From Bacillota bacterium (lineage in GTDB: Bacteria; Bacillota; Clostridia; Lachnospirales; Lachnospiraceae): DNA of 6,914 bases. How positions within the stretch are numbered: the stretch's first letter is position 1; the number at the start of each line of letters is the position of its first letter. The stretch lies in contig JAEWRS010000186.1 in the NCBI GenBank assembly GCA_023398855.1, positions 1 through 6,914 on the forward strand, in the 5' to 3' direction. A model generated the notes under the pieces. The model was not told the DNA's origin. It searched no databases and saw nothing but the letters and a program-made list of their open reading frames with translations. A program made the position numbers and the translations under genes. Positions 1-6,410 of the stretch are shown here, piece after piece.

Positions 1-396
1 ATGGTGCCCATGTTTAACAAGGCTGCGGAGCTGTGTATTCCATATTTTAATGTGTTGCTGGGAAATATCATTCCAAACAGTACCTTGTTTATCACCATCA
101 TTTTCTGTGTGCTTGCGCCTCTTGGACTGTTTCGCGGGCCATTTACCCTGTATGGCTGCGGCGCGGCGACTCTGGGAATCTTAAAGGGAATCGGCTTTTC
201 CACAACCTTCCTTGCTCCTCTTATGATTGCTTCCACAACAGTTATGAATGTTTCCTGCTGCATCACCCAGTCCTGGATCGTGTGGGGAATCAGCTATGCA
301 AAGGTTTCCACAAAGGATTTCTTAAAAATAAGTATTGTCTGCGGCTGGATGATCTGCATTATCCTGCAGATCATTACATTTATCATGTTCGGTTAA
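1..396 (+). CDS. Multi-pass membrane transporter, C-terminal part (5'-partial)
   Basis: The frame is open from the first base to a TAA at 394-396 and encodes 131 residues, most of them hydrophobic. I read it as the C-terminal end of a larger permease; the ATG at base 1 is probably an internal methionine because the window cuts here and no upstream sequence can be checked. Likely membrane-spanning stretches lie around residues 27-44, 66-84 and 108-130. Between the first two is a Gly/Ala-rich re-entrant-looking segment (about residues 46-64, containing LYGCGAATLGILKGIG) of the kind seen in ion-coupled organic-acid transporters. The family cannot be named with confidence from this fragment; an ion-transporter-superfamily (citrate/gluconate-like) permease is a guess. 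The stop lies 15 nt before the start of the hydantoinase-like gene, so the two are almost certainly cotranscribed, and the permease may import that enzyme's substrate or a precursor. Confidence 0.7.
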   Translation: MVPMFNKAAELCIPYFNVLLGNIIPNSTLFITIIFCVLAPLGLFRGPFTLYGCGAATLGILKGIGFSTTFLAPLMIASTTVMNVSCCITQSWIVWGISYAKVSTKDFLKISIVCGWMICIILQIITFIMFG

Positions 397-397
397 T

Positions 398-402
398 GGA
401 GG
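398..402 (+). promoter_or_regulatory. Ribosome binding site of the hydantoinase-like gene
   Basis: GGAGG sits 9 nt before the ATG at 412, immediately after the transporter stop codon. It supports 412 as the start and shows there is no room for a separate promoter, so this gene depends on transcription from upstream. Confidence 0.8.
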
Positions 403-411
403 AAAAAACAC

Positions 412-2541
412 ATGGGAAAAAGATTGGTAAGAATGGGGATCGATGTAGGAGGAACTCATACAAAGGCAGTTGCAATAGATAATGCAACACATGAAATAAT
501 TGGTAAATCCTCTGTTAAGACAACTCATGATGACCGCAGCGGCGTGGCGGCAGGTGTTGTGGCAGCATTTCAGAACTGTCTGAGGGAAAATGACATTGCT
601 CCTGAAGATGTGATTTTTGTGGCCCACAGCACCACACAGGCAACCAATGCCCTGATCGAGGGGGATGTAGCAACCGTGGGAGTGATCGGAATGGGACCAA
701 CGGGTCTGGAAGGCTTTTTATCCAGATGCCAGACTAAGTTAAAGGATATTGACTTAGGTTCAGGAAGGAAAATTACCATTAAAAACTCCTATATCAAGGA
801 TATGGATGTGGATGATGAAACGGTAAAAAAAGCCGTGGAGGAGTTAAAGACAGAAGGTGCCCAGGTGCTGGTTGCTTCGGATACATACGGAGTGGATGAT
901 ATCGCAGGAGAGCAGTTTGTTTTTGAAATCGCCCATGATGAGATGGGAATGGAGACTACACTGGCCTCCGACATCACCAAGCTATATGGACTTACCAGAA
1001 GGACCAGGACAGCAGCCATCAATGCAAGTATTTTGCCTAAGATGTTAAATACGGCAAACTCCACGGAGGAAAGTGTCCGGAAAGCGGGAGTAGAAGTACC
1101 GCTTATGATCATGCGCGGAGACGGCGGTGTCATGGAAATCAATGAGATGAAAAAACGCCCTGTTTTGACCATGTTGTCTGGCCCGGCTGCCAGTGTTATG
1201 GGTTCTCTCATGTATTTAAGGGCTTCCAACGGCGTTTACTTTGAAGTGGGCGGAACCACCACCAACATAGGTGTCATTAAAAACGGACGTCCGGCTATTG
1301 ATTATTCCATCGTAGGAGGTCATAGGACTTATATCAACTCCCTGGATGTAAGAGTTCTGGGCGTGGCAGGAGGAAGCATGATCCGTGCAAATAAAAGCGG
1401 CGTTCAGGATGTGGGACCCCGTTCCGCCCATATTGCAGGCATGGATTATGCGGTATTTACCGATGAATCGGAAATCGTTGATCCTAAGCTGGAATTCTTC
1501 TCTCCCAAGGAAGGGGATCCTGATGATTACGTGGCCATCCGCCTTGCAAACGGAAAGAGGATCACTCTCACAAACAGCTGTGCAGCCAATGTCCTTGGTC
1601 TGGTAACACCAAAGGATTTCGCCTACGGAAACGTCAATGCGGCCAGAAAAGCCATGCAGCCGGTTGCAGACTATCTGGGAGTGACCGTGGAAGAGGTGGC
1701 AGAGCAGATTCTGACAAGGGCTTATGAGAAGATCCAGCCCATCATCATGGAACTGGCTGAAAAATACCGTCTGGAGCATGACCAGATATCCCTGGTGGGT
1801 GTAGGCGGAGGAGCCACCGCCCTGATCGGGTTCTGCGCGGAAAAGATGAACATCAAATACAGTGTGCCTGAGAATGCGGAGGTTATCTCCTCCATCGGCG
1901 TGGCTCTTGCCATGGTACGGGATGTGGTGGAGCGGGTGGTTCCAAATCCAACACCCGAGGACATTAAAAGCATTAAGCGAGAGGCCATTGATAAAGCGGT
2001 AGGAAGCGGCGCATCTCCCGATACGGTGGAAGTCCATATTGAAATCGATCCGCAGACCTCCAAGCTGACAGCCATTGCCTTAGGATCCACAGAGGTAAAG
2101 ACCACGGACTTATTAAAGGAATGTACTGAAGCAGAGGCAAGGGCCCTGGCAGCAGAAGATATGAGGGCAAAACCGACCGATATCACCCTTGTGGGCCAGA
2201 CGACAAATTTCTATGTTTATAATATGGAGGCAAAAGGAAAACAGCCTCTTCGCATTCTGGACAAAAAGGGCTTTATCAAGATTCAAAGAACCGACGGAAA
2301 GGTAGTGCTTGCCAAAGCCTCCTCTTACCGGAGCGTGGTATCCAGGATGTGGGAGGAACTGGCATTATTTAAAGCAGATGCCATACTCCGGCCCGATTAT
2401 TATCTCGGTGTAGGTGCCCGCGTCATGGACTTTAATGGTACAGGGGAACTGGAACAAATTCTGATGCTGATGGAGGTGGAGATGCAGATGGTGGATACAG
2501 GAGATGACATCATCATTGTAGGAGCAAAGAATCAGTTATAA
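412..2541 (+). CDS. Hydantoinase/oxoprolinase family protein (HyuA-like, ASKHA fold)
   Basis: This complete 709-residue protein has the ASKHA ATPase signatures of the HyuA/5-oxoprolinase/acetone-carboxylase-beta superfamily. The N-terminal phosphate-1 loop is IDVGGTHTKAV (residues 10-20, with Asp11). A second phosphate loop, FEVGGTTTNIG, lies near residues 277-287, and the adenosine-loop glycine cluster VGVGGGATALIG near 462-473. Family members use ATP to activate a carbonyl or amide oxygen, as in opening of hydantoins or 5-oxoproline or carboxylation of ketones, and many work with a HyuB-type partner. No HyuB gene is in view, so this may be one of the clostridial stand-alone members of unknown substrate. 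The usual Asp of the second loop (DxGGT) is Glu278 here, a conservative change. The last 150 or so residues form a separate C-terminal region. It follows the permease by 15 nt and precedes the metallopeptidase-like gene by 46 nt. Family confidence is high; the substrate is unknown. Confidence 0.9.
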   Translation: MGKRLVRMGIDVGGTHTKAVAIDNATHEIIGKSSVKTTHDDRSGVAAGVVAAFQNCLRENDIAPEDVIFVAHSTTQATNALIEGDVATVGVIGMGPTGLEGFLSRCQTKLKDIDLGSGRKITIKNSYIKDMDVDDETVKKAVEELKTEGAQVLVASDTYGVDDIAGEQFVFEIAHDEMGMETTLASDITKLYGLTRRTRTAAINASILPKMLNTANSTEESVRKAGVEVPLMIMRGDGGVMEINEMKKRPVLTMLSGPAASVMGSLMYLRASNGVYFEVGGTTTNIGVIKNGRPAIDYSIVGGHRTYINSLDVRVLGVAGGSMIRANKSGVQDVGPRSAHIAGMDYAVFTDESEIVDPKLEFFSPKEGDPDDYVAIRLANGKRITLTNSCAANVLGLVTPKDFAYGNVNAARKAMQPVADYLGVTVEEVAEQILTRAYEKIQPIIMELAEKYRLEHDQISLVGVGGGATALIGFCAEKMNIKYSVPENAEVISSIGVALAMVRDVVERVVPNPTPEDIKSIKREAIDKAVGSGASPDTVEVHIEIDPQTSKLTAIALGSTEVKTTDLLKECTEAEARALAAEDMRAKPTDITLVGQTTNFYVYNMEAKGKQPLRILDKKGFIKIQRTDGKVVLAKASSYRSVVSRMWEELALFKADAILRPDYYLGVGARVMDFNGTGELEQILMLMEVEMQMVDTGDDIIIVGAKNQL

Positions 2542-2574
2542 AGAATAAGGGAAGCAGATCATCAGGAAGGAATG

Positions 2575-2583
2575 GGAAAGGAG
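2575..2583 (+). promoter_or_regulatory. Ribosome binding site of the metallopeptidase-like gene
   Basis: A GGAAAGGAG purine tract ends 4 nt before ATG 2588 and 10 nt before ATG 2594. Neither spacing is ideal, so the start stays ambiguous by two codons. Confidence 0.6.
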
Positions 2584-2587
2584 TGCG

Positions 2588-3349
2588 ATGCTCATGAACA
2601 GGGAAGGTGCAAAAAAGCTGGTTCAGGGGTTGTTTGGAAAACAGCAGGTACCTGATTTTGGATTGGAAGAACCGGGCAGGATACTCCCTCTCCGTCCCAT
2701 GATAGAAGATTTAGTAAAGCTGTCTGAAACAGAGTTTGGCATGTATGCCTGGTCTAGAGAGCCTTTGGAAGGAAAGTTTGACCGAGAACAGAAACTTCAT
2801 TATATCCTGGAAGCAGGGCGGTGCGGAAGAGAAGAGGCTGTTCTTTTAAAAGAGGAACATAAGACAAATGATCCTGACATCATAGCCCGTGAACTGGGAC
2901 TTAAGGTATTTACTCCGGATACGCCCTCAGGAGGAGGCCATGTGATCTTTGCCCAGTATGTGGAGCCGGATGAGGTGACCATCTTCATGGATGGGGTAGA
3001 ACGGGCCGAAAGGCTCATTTGCGAACACTCTCTTGGCGAACTTTTAGAACATGCCCATGTCCGGAGCCTGCTCCTTGCCCATGAGATTTTTCACTGGGTA
3101 GAATATCGCAAGGAGGATATTATTTATACCAGAACAGAAACCGTGGAACTTTGGAGGCGCCCGTTTTCCAATAGATCCAGGCTGGTGTGCCTGGGTGAAA
3201 TGGCAGGCATGGCCTTTGCCAGAGAACTGCTGGGAATTTCCTTCTCCCCCTATGTTCTTGATGTGCTCCTGATGTATGGATACCAGGAGGACGCGGCTAC
3301 AGCCCTTTATGAGGAAATCATGGAGATGGCTCAAATGACGGCAGTATAG
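2588..3349 (+). CDS. ImmA/IrrE-like putative zinc metallopeptidase
   Basis: This 253-residue soluble protein carries LLAHEIFHWVEY around residues 162-173, an HExxH zinc motif (His165, Glu166, His169). It is followed 35 residues later by GEMAGMAFARELLG (Glu204), which matches the gluzincin-type third-ligand helix typical of ImmA/IrrE peptidases (E..A..FA..LL). A preceding segment, IARELGLKVFTP (about 99-110), also resembles the N-terminal part of that fold. ImmA/IrrE proteins cleave regulators such as phage or mobile-element repressors, or DdrO. No helix-turn-helix partner is visible here; instead the gene ends the transporter/hydantoinase operon. Two starts are possible: ATG 2588 (4 nt after GGAG) and ATG 2594 (10 nt after), which would remove only two residues. 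A strong hairpin follows the stop. The motif is seen directly; the family is inferred, and the target is unknown. Confidence 0.7.
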   Translation: MLMNREGAKKLVQGLFGKQQVPDFGLEEPGRILPLRPMIEDLVKLSETEFGMYAWSREPLEGKFDREQKLHYILEAGRCGREEAVLLKEEHKTNDPDIIARELGLKVFTPDTPSGGGHVIFAQYVEPDEVTIFMDGVERAERLICEHSLGELLEHAHVRSLLLAHEIFHWVEYRKEDIIYTRTETVELWRRPFSNRSRLVCLGEMAGMAFARELLGISFSPYVLDVLLMYGYQEDAATALYEEIMEMAQMTAV

Positions 3350-3351
3350 AA

Positions 3352-3384
3352 AGAGAGACTAACCTTATTGGGGTTAGTCTCTCT
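3352..3384. terminator. Intrinsic terminator hairpin between convergent operons
   Basis: AGAGAGACTAACC (3352-3364) and GGTTAGTCTCTCT (3372-3384) form a perfect 13-bp stem with a 7-nt loop, directly after the stop of the plus-strand operon and 35 nt beyond the stop of the minus-strand operon. Read on the minus strand the stem runs into TTTCTATA, a weak U tract; on the plus strand it is followed by GCATATTCC with no real U run. It most likely serves both directions, by termination or by 3'-end protection. Confidence 0.8.
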
Positions 3385-3419
3385 GCATATTCCTCCACAA
3401 AGCAGTCACAGCATATTCT

Positions 3420-4004
3420 TTAAGAGAAGATATAAACCGCATTAAACCGGTCCTTTCTGTAAGGGTCATAAAAACCATCGCTGATATCCCAGTCACGGAA
3501 TTCTTCCTTAGAAAATAACAAATGCTCTTCCCGGTGAGACCTCATGGGGATTTCTCCGATCAGTACGCCTTTTTTTGCAACACGGAGCAGCTCTTTTGTT
3601 GCTTTTTCCGCGTATTCTTTATTTTCAAAATACAAATAAACACCGTAACAAATCACCTTGTCAAAGGTTTTGTCCTTAAAGGGAAGGTCAGCTGCTTCAC
3701 CGGCCAGGACCGAATTCTGCAAAAACTGGATATGCTTCTGGACCAGGGTAGGGGAATAGTCAATGCCAACGTAATCACAGTCTAAATATTGGGCCAGAGC
3801 ACCGGCACCGCAGCCTACTTCAAGGACTTTGTCATTTTTCTGTATATCCAGACGTTTGATGATCTGGCGGGCCACCTCTTCCATATCCACTTTGGTGGCC
3901 TCATAGCCATCGTATGCCAGAAGGTCTGTGACAGAGCTGTCTGCCCGGCCCTTTCTTGTCCAGATCTGTTGCCAGGTTTCCTTTGATGCTTCCTGCGTAT
4001 TCAT
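3420..4004 (-). CDS. Class I SAM-dependent methyltransferase
   Basis: This 194-residue protein has the Rossmann methyltransferase core. Motif I is VLEVGCGAGALAQYL (residues 60-74), the SAM-ribose-binding acidic residue is in YVGIDYS (Asp82), and AADLPFKDKTFDKVICYGVYLYF (104-126) supplies the post-II and motif III region that binds adenine and forms strand 4. It is a single-domain Methyltransf_11/25-type enzyme of normal length, probably cytoplasmic. The first 55 residues are helical and may cap the acceptor pocket. The start is well supported: AAGGAGG lies 8 nt before the ATG at 4002-4004. It is the second gene of a minus-strand operon, 51 nt after the nucleotidyltransferase-aminotransferase fusion, so its acceptor may be that enzyme's amino product or another small molecule of the same pathway. 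The acceptor cannot be read from the sequence. Confidence 0.88.
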   Translation of the reverse strand: MNTQEASKETWQQIWTRKGRADSSVTDLLAYDGYEATKVDMEEVARQIIKRLDIQKNDKVLEVGCGAGALAQYLDCDYVGIDYSPTLVQKHIQFLQNSVLAGEAADLPFKDKTFDKVICYGVYLYFENKEYAEKATKELLRVAKKGVLIGEIPMRSHREEHLLFSKEEFRDWDISDGFYDPYRKDRFNAVYIFS

Positions 4005-4012
4005 AATTTCTG

Positions 4013-4019
4013 CCTCCTT
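4013..4019 (-). promoter_or_regulatory. Strong ribosome binding site of the methyltransferase gene
   Basis: The minus strand reads AAGGAGG, a near-perfect anti-16S match, 8 nt before the ATG. It fixes the start and implies efficient independent initiation although the gene is second in its operon. Confidence 0.85.
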
Positions 4020-4029
4020 AATATTCGTG

Positions 4030-4047
4030 CCTGCAGTTTGCTGCAGG
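4030..4047 (-). repeat. Short hairpin in the intergenic leader
   Basis: CCTGCAG and CTGCAGG form a perfect 7-bp stem around a 4-nt loop, between the stop of the fusion gene and the ribosome binding site of the methyltransferase gene. No U tract follows, so it is not a convincing terminator. It could be an RNA-processing or stability element within the operon transcript, or chance. Confidence 0.45.
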
Positions 4048-4055
4048 GTATTTGA

Positions 4056-5864
4056 CTATCGTAAAATATGTTTCAGCGCATCAGCCAGACGCTCGTTGTC
4101 TGTCTCTGTCCTGACTGCAATGCGGATAAACTCCCGTCCTTCCATCCCCGGCTTATGGGAAAGATCCTTTACCAGGATGTTGTAACGGTTTAACAGCAGT
4201 TCAGCGATCTGGGCAGCAGAACAGCCATCGGTAATTTCACACATGATAAAGTTGGCCTGGGAAGGATAAAGCTTCAACTGCCGGATGGAGGATAAGGACT
4301 GGTATAATATTTCTCTGGTTCTTTTAAAATGCTCCAAAGCATCACGGTAATCAGACTGGTACTTTTCAAATATCTGAAGAAAATACTCTGCCAGAGAATT
4401 GATGTTCCAAATGGGCAGTTCTTTCCGTACCAGATTTATAATTTCCAGGTCGCTGCAGGTAAGAAGTCCCAGCCTGAGTCCAGGGACCCCGTAAGATTTT
4501 GAAATGCTCTTAATAAGTACCAGGTTCTTATACTCATCCAATATTTCCTGACACATAAGGGAGGGTGATTCCTCTGCGGAGGAAAAGTCAATAAAGGATT
4601 CATCCAGAATAATTGTGATTGCTCTTGCTTTACAGTATTGAATAAGCGAGAGAACGTCTTGCTTTGGAAGGTAATTTCCCGTTGGATTATCCGGGTTAAC
4701 CAGAACCAGGGCCTCCAGTCCCTTATCATTGTAAAAGTCCATAATATCCTGGGCTGTATAGGTATAATCAGGTGATGTAACGGAGAAATAAACCGGGTTT
4801 TGGGAACAGGTTGCGTACTCTTCAAAGGAAGGGCGCACAACACCAACAGCATGTTTAAAGCTGCGGATCAATGGCTTGATTAATTCGGCTGCCCCGTTTC
4901 CGGTGAGGACCTGGTTTCTGTCCAGGCCAAGGGATTTTGCAGCCAGCAGATTGTTGACATCAAGGCCAGAGGGATAGCTGGTGGTAAGGGCGTCAAAGCT
5001 GGCCTTAATCTCTCCCATGAACCGGCTGTTTGGAAAATAGGGATTGACCAGGTAACAGAAATCCAAAAGTCCGGGGTACCGCCAGTAGCCGCCGAAACGC
5101 TTTGATAATCTGGACAATCTGCTCTGGGAATCTGTAAAAATAGATTCAGCAATATCCAGATCCTGCTCATCGTCGATTTCATACCAGAAGCCGTTTTCCA
5201 GCCTGGTGGCTTTTAAATCATGATCCTCCAAAAGAGATATGACCTTTAATACCTGTTCATAATATTCATTGTTTCCTAAGGCCTTGCTGTAGGCTTCCAG
5301 AAACGGTACATAATGGGTAGTGGAAAAATTGCGGCTGAATTTATAAATGTTGACGGTTTTATAATAGGAATGGATGTCCTCGAAACGGAAATCTTTCCGT
5401 GTGAGGAATTTCATAATATTGTCCTGCTCATCAAGAAGGACTACTGTCCCATCCATCCAGCTTTCAAAATGAGCCACAAGAGCCAGATTAGGATAGGGGT
5501 TACTGATGATCTGGGTCAGAACCTCCTGTTCAAAAATCAAGTCTGATTCCAGCAATATGGTATCATCCTTGAGAAGCTCATCCTTAGCAAGATAAAGGGA
5601 GTAAATATTGTTTGTTGTTTTGTACACGGCATTATCTATGTACATAACCGGCGTGATAAGAGGAAGAGAGGATACAAAGGATTGTAGCTCCTCACCCTTA
5701 TGGCCGGTAACAATGATGATCCGGTTCAAACGGCAATGATCCAGCTGCTTTAGCATGCGTTCGATCATGGGAATGCCGTTTACAGAAATCATGCATTTTG
5801 GTTGGTTTTCAGTTAGTTTTTTTAATCGCCGTCCCATTCCGGCTGCCAGAATAATTGCCTGCAT
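4056..5864 (-). CDS. Bifunctional nucleotidyltransferase / PLP-dependent aminotransferase fusion (PntC-AEPT-like)
   Basis: The protein is 602 residues from the ATG at 5864. The N-terminal domain (about 1-230) is a sugar/choline-phosphate-type nucleotidyltransferase: IILAAGMGRRL (4-14), Lys23 in QPK, TTNNIYSLYLA (83-93) and the metal-binding LESD (105-108). The C-terminal domain (about 250-602) is a fold-type I aminotransferase of the histidinol-phosphate/threonine-phosphate-decarboxylase branch: NPDNPTG (390-396), LDES (Asp421), the Schiff-base lysine in SISKSYG (Lys456) and a substrate-carboxylate or phosphate-binding region FIRIAVR (579-585). All key residues are present, so both halves look active. 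The same fusion order is known in PntC-AEPT enzymes, which transaminate phosphonoacetaldehyde to 2-aminoethylphosphonate and activate it with CTP. PEP mutase and its decarboxylase are not in this window, so that role is inferred; LicC-like choline-phosphate activation is an alternative. An upstream in-frame TTG at 5882 is rejected as start because AAGGAG lies between it and the ATG. Confidence 0.85.
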   Translation of the reverse strand: MQAIILAAGMGRRLKKLTENQPKCMISVNGIPMIERMLKQLDHCRLNRIIIVTGHKGEELQSFVSSLPLITPVMYIDNAVYKTTNNIYSLYLAKDELLKDDTILLESDLIFEQEVLTQIISNPYPNLALVAHFESWMDGTVVLLDEQDNIMKFLTRKDFRFEDIHSYYKTVNIYKFSRNFSTTHYVPFLEAYSKALGNNEYYEQVLKVISLLEDHDLKATRLENGFWYEIDDEQDLDIAESIFTDSQSRLSRLSKRFGGYWRYPGLLDFCYLVNPYFPNSRFMGEIKASFDALTTSYPSGLDVNNLLAAKSLGLDRNQVLTGNGAAELIKPLIRSFKHAVGVVRPSFEEYATCSQNPVYFSVTSPDYTYTAQDIMDFYNDKGLEALVLVNPDNPTGNYLPKQDVLSLIQYCKARAITIILDESFIDFSSAEESPSLMCQEILDEYKNLVLIKSISKSYGVPGLRLGLLTCSDLEIINLVRKELPIWNINSLAEYFLQIFEKYQSDYRDALEHFKRTREILYQSLSSIRQLKLYPSQANFIMCEITDGCSAAQIAELLLNRYNILVKDLSHKPGMEGREFIRIAVRTETDNERLADALKHILR

Positions 5865-5870
5865 CACACA

Positions 5871-5876
5871 CTCCTT
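5871..5876 (-). promoter_or_regulatory. Ribosome binding site that decides the start of the fusion gene
   Basis: The minus strand reads AAGGAG, 6 nt before ATG 5864. The longer open frame from TTG 5882 would place this site inside the coding sequence and has no ribosome binding site of its own, so 5864 is the start. Confidence 0.85.
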
Positions 5877-5910
5877 GTTCAAAAATGGAATAATTTATCA
5901 ATTAATGAAC

Positions 5911-5939
5911 ATGATAGCAGGTTAAAAAAGATCTGTCAA
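5911..5939 (-). promoter_or_regulatory. Sigma-A promoter of the fusion/methyltransferase operon
   Basis: On the minus strand a consensus -35 box TTGACA (5939-5934) is followed after exactly 17 nt by TATCAT (5916-5911), preceded by TGC, an extended -10 element. The start site is predicted near 5904, giving a leader of about 40 nt to the ATG. This is the strongest promoter visible in the window and suggests substantial housekeeping-type expression unless repressed. Confidence 0.85.
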
Positions 5940-5960
5940 TAGATCAGACATAAAAGATCA
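5929..5960. repeat. Three AGATC-centred repeats around the -35 box
   Basis: AGATCT (5929-5934), AGATCA (5941-5946) and AGATCA (5955-5960) recur at 12- and 14-nt intervals and flank or overlap the -35 box of the minus-strand operon. On the minus strand the two upstream copies read TGATCT followed by a T-rich stretch. They could be operator half-sites for a regulator, but the region is AT-rich and chance is possible. Confidence 0.35.
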
Positions 5961-6031
5961 TAAAAATTTTTGATGTTTTGTTCCAGACAATTGCCGGGCA
6001 TTTTAAATGGAACATGGATTTTTCCTTAGAT

Positions 6032-6037
6032 TATAAT
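6032..6037 (+). promoter_or_regulatory. Possible -10 box upstream of the small membrane protein gene
   Basis: A perfect TATAAT occurs in the 5865-6129 intergenic region, but no good -35 box lies at 16-18 nt (TGGAAC at 6008-6013 matches weakly). TATACT at 6056-6061 is another candidate. The divergent gap must hold a plus-strand promoter somewhere; which box is used is uncertain. Confidence 0.35.
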
Positions 6038-6113
6038 AATATTTTTTCAAAAGCGTATACTAACCTTGCATCATATAAACAGAACGTGACTGAACAGAAT
6101 CGGGGAAAATCAG

Positions 6114-6120
6114 AAAGGAG
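6114..6120 (+). promoter_or_regulatory. Ribosome binding site of the small membrane protein gene
   Basis: AAAGGAG ends 9 nt before ATG 6130. An out-of-frame ATG at 6123 lies only 2 nt after it, too close for normal initiation, which supports the 6130 start. Confidence 0.75.
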
Positions 6121-6129
6121 ACATGGCAA

Positions 6130-6351
6130 ATGAAAGGTATGTGCGAATGTGCAGATGTATTTGTTCAAAAATGCAATGTAAAAGATTTTGCATTATTAAA
6201 GGTATGCCTGTGTGCAGTAGGAATTATGATTGGATTGATGATTCCGGAAAAAAAGAAAAAATGGCCTTTGATGGCCGCGGGAGCTGTTTTTGTATTTAGT
6301 TATATTCTGATCATGGGAAAATTTATAAAAGTATGTATGGATCAAAGATAA
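6130..6351 (+). CDS. Small cysteine-containing two-helix membrane protein
   Basis: This 73-residue protein has a cysteine-bearing N-terminal tail, a hydrophobic helix at about 20-38, a short basic loop PEKKKKWP (39-46) and a second helix at about 47-63, ending in a short polar tail. By the positive-inside rule the loop should be cytoplasmic, leaving both ends outside, although the basic C-terminal tail weakens that. Six cysteines are present, including CEC (5-7) and CLC (26-28). From memory, similar small clostridial proteins with a DxxLLKxCLCxxGxxIGxxxPxKxKK core carry the automatic name 'permease of phosphate ABC transporter'; that name is not supported by anything in a protein this short. 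The start is supported by AAAGGAG ending 9 nt before the ATG. It lies 172 nt upstream of hcp in the same direction, so a link to redox or nitrosative stress is possible but unproven. Confidence 0.75.
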   Translation: MKGMCECADVFVQKCNVKDFALLKVCLCAVGIMIGLMIPEKKKKWPLMAAGAVFVFSYILIMGKFIKVCMDQR

Positions 6352-6410
6352 TCATTTGTTAGGACTGGATATGCTCCATCGGAATAAAAAAATTTAAAAA
6401 GTTTGAATTC

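Noticed and set aside
789..1229. Minus-strand 146-codon frame rich in Ser, Thr and Ile
   Set aside because: Antisense shadow of the hydantoinase-like gene with no ribosome binding site or domain.
1216..2037. Long minus-strand frame (273 codons) opposite the hydantoinase-like gene
   Set aside because: It lies wholly inside a clearly coding plus-strand gene with conserved motifs; its product shows no recognisable domain and has shadow-like composition.
3385..3418. Direct repeat GCATATTC at 3385-3392 and 3411-3418
   Set aside because: Only 8 bp, AT-rich and without associated mobile-element or att-site features; probably chance.
3928..4185. Plus-strand 85-codon frame spanning the methyltransferase/fusion junction
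   Set aside because: It overlaps two well-supported minus-strand genes and their ribosome binding site; low-complexity composition.
6123..6299. Out-of-frame 58-codon frame with 8 cysteines overlapping the small membrane protein gene
   Set aside because: Its ATG is only 2 nt after the ribosome binding site, and the overlapping frame from 6130 has good spacing and coherent membrane helices. The cysteines look like a frame-shift shadow.
6352..6410. Terminator after the small membrane protein gene
   Set aside because: Only a 4-bp stem (TGGA/TCCA near 6366-6378) is present and an A-rich rather than U-rich stretch follows, so the gene may read through towards hcp.
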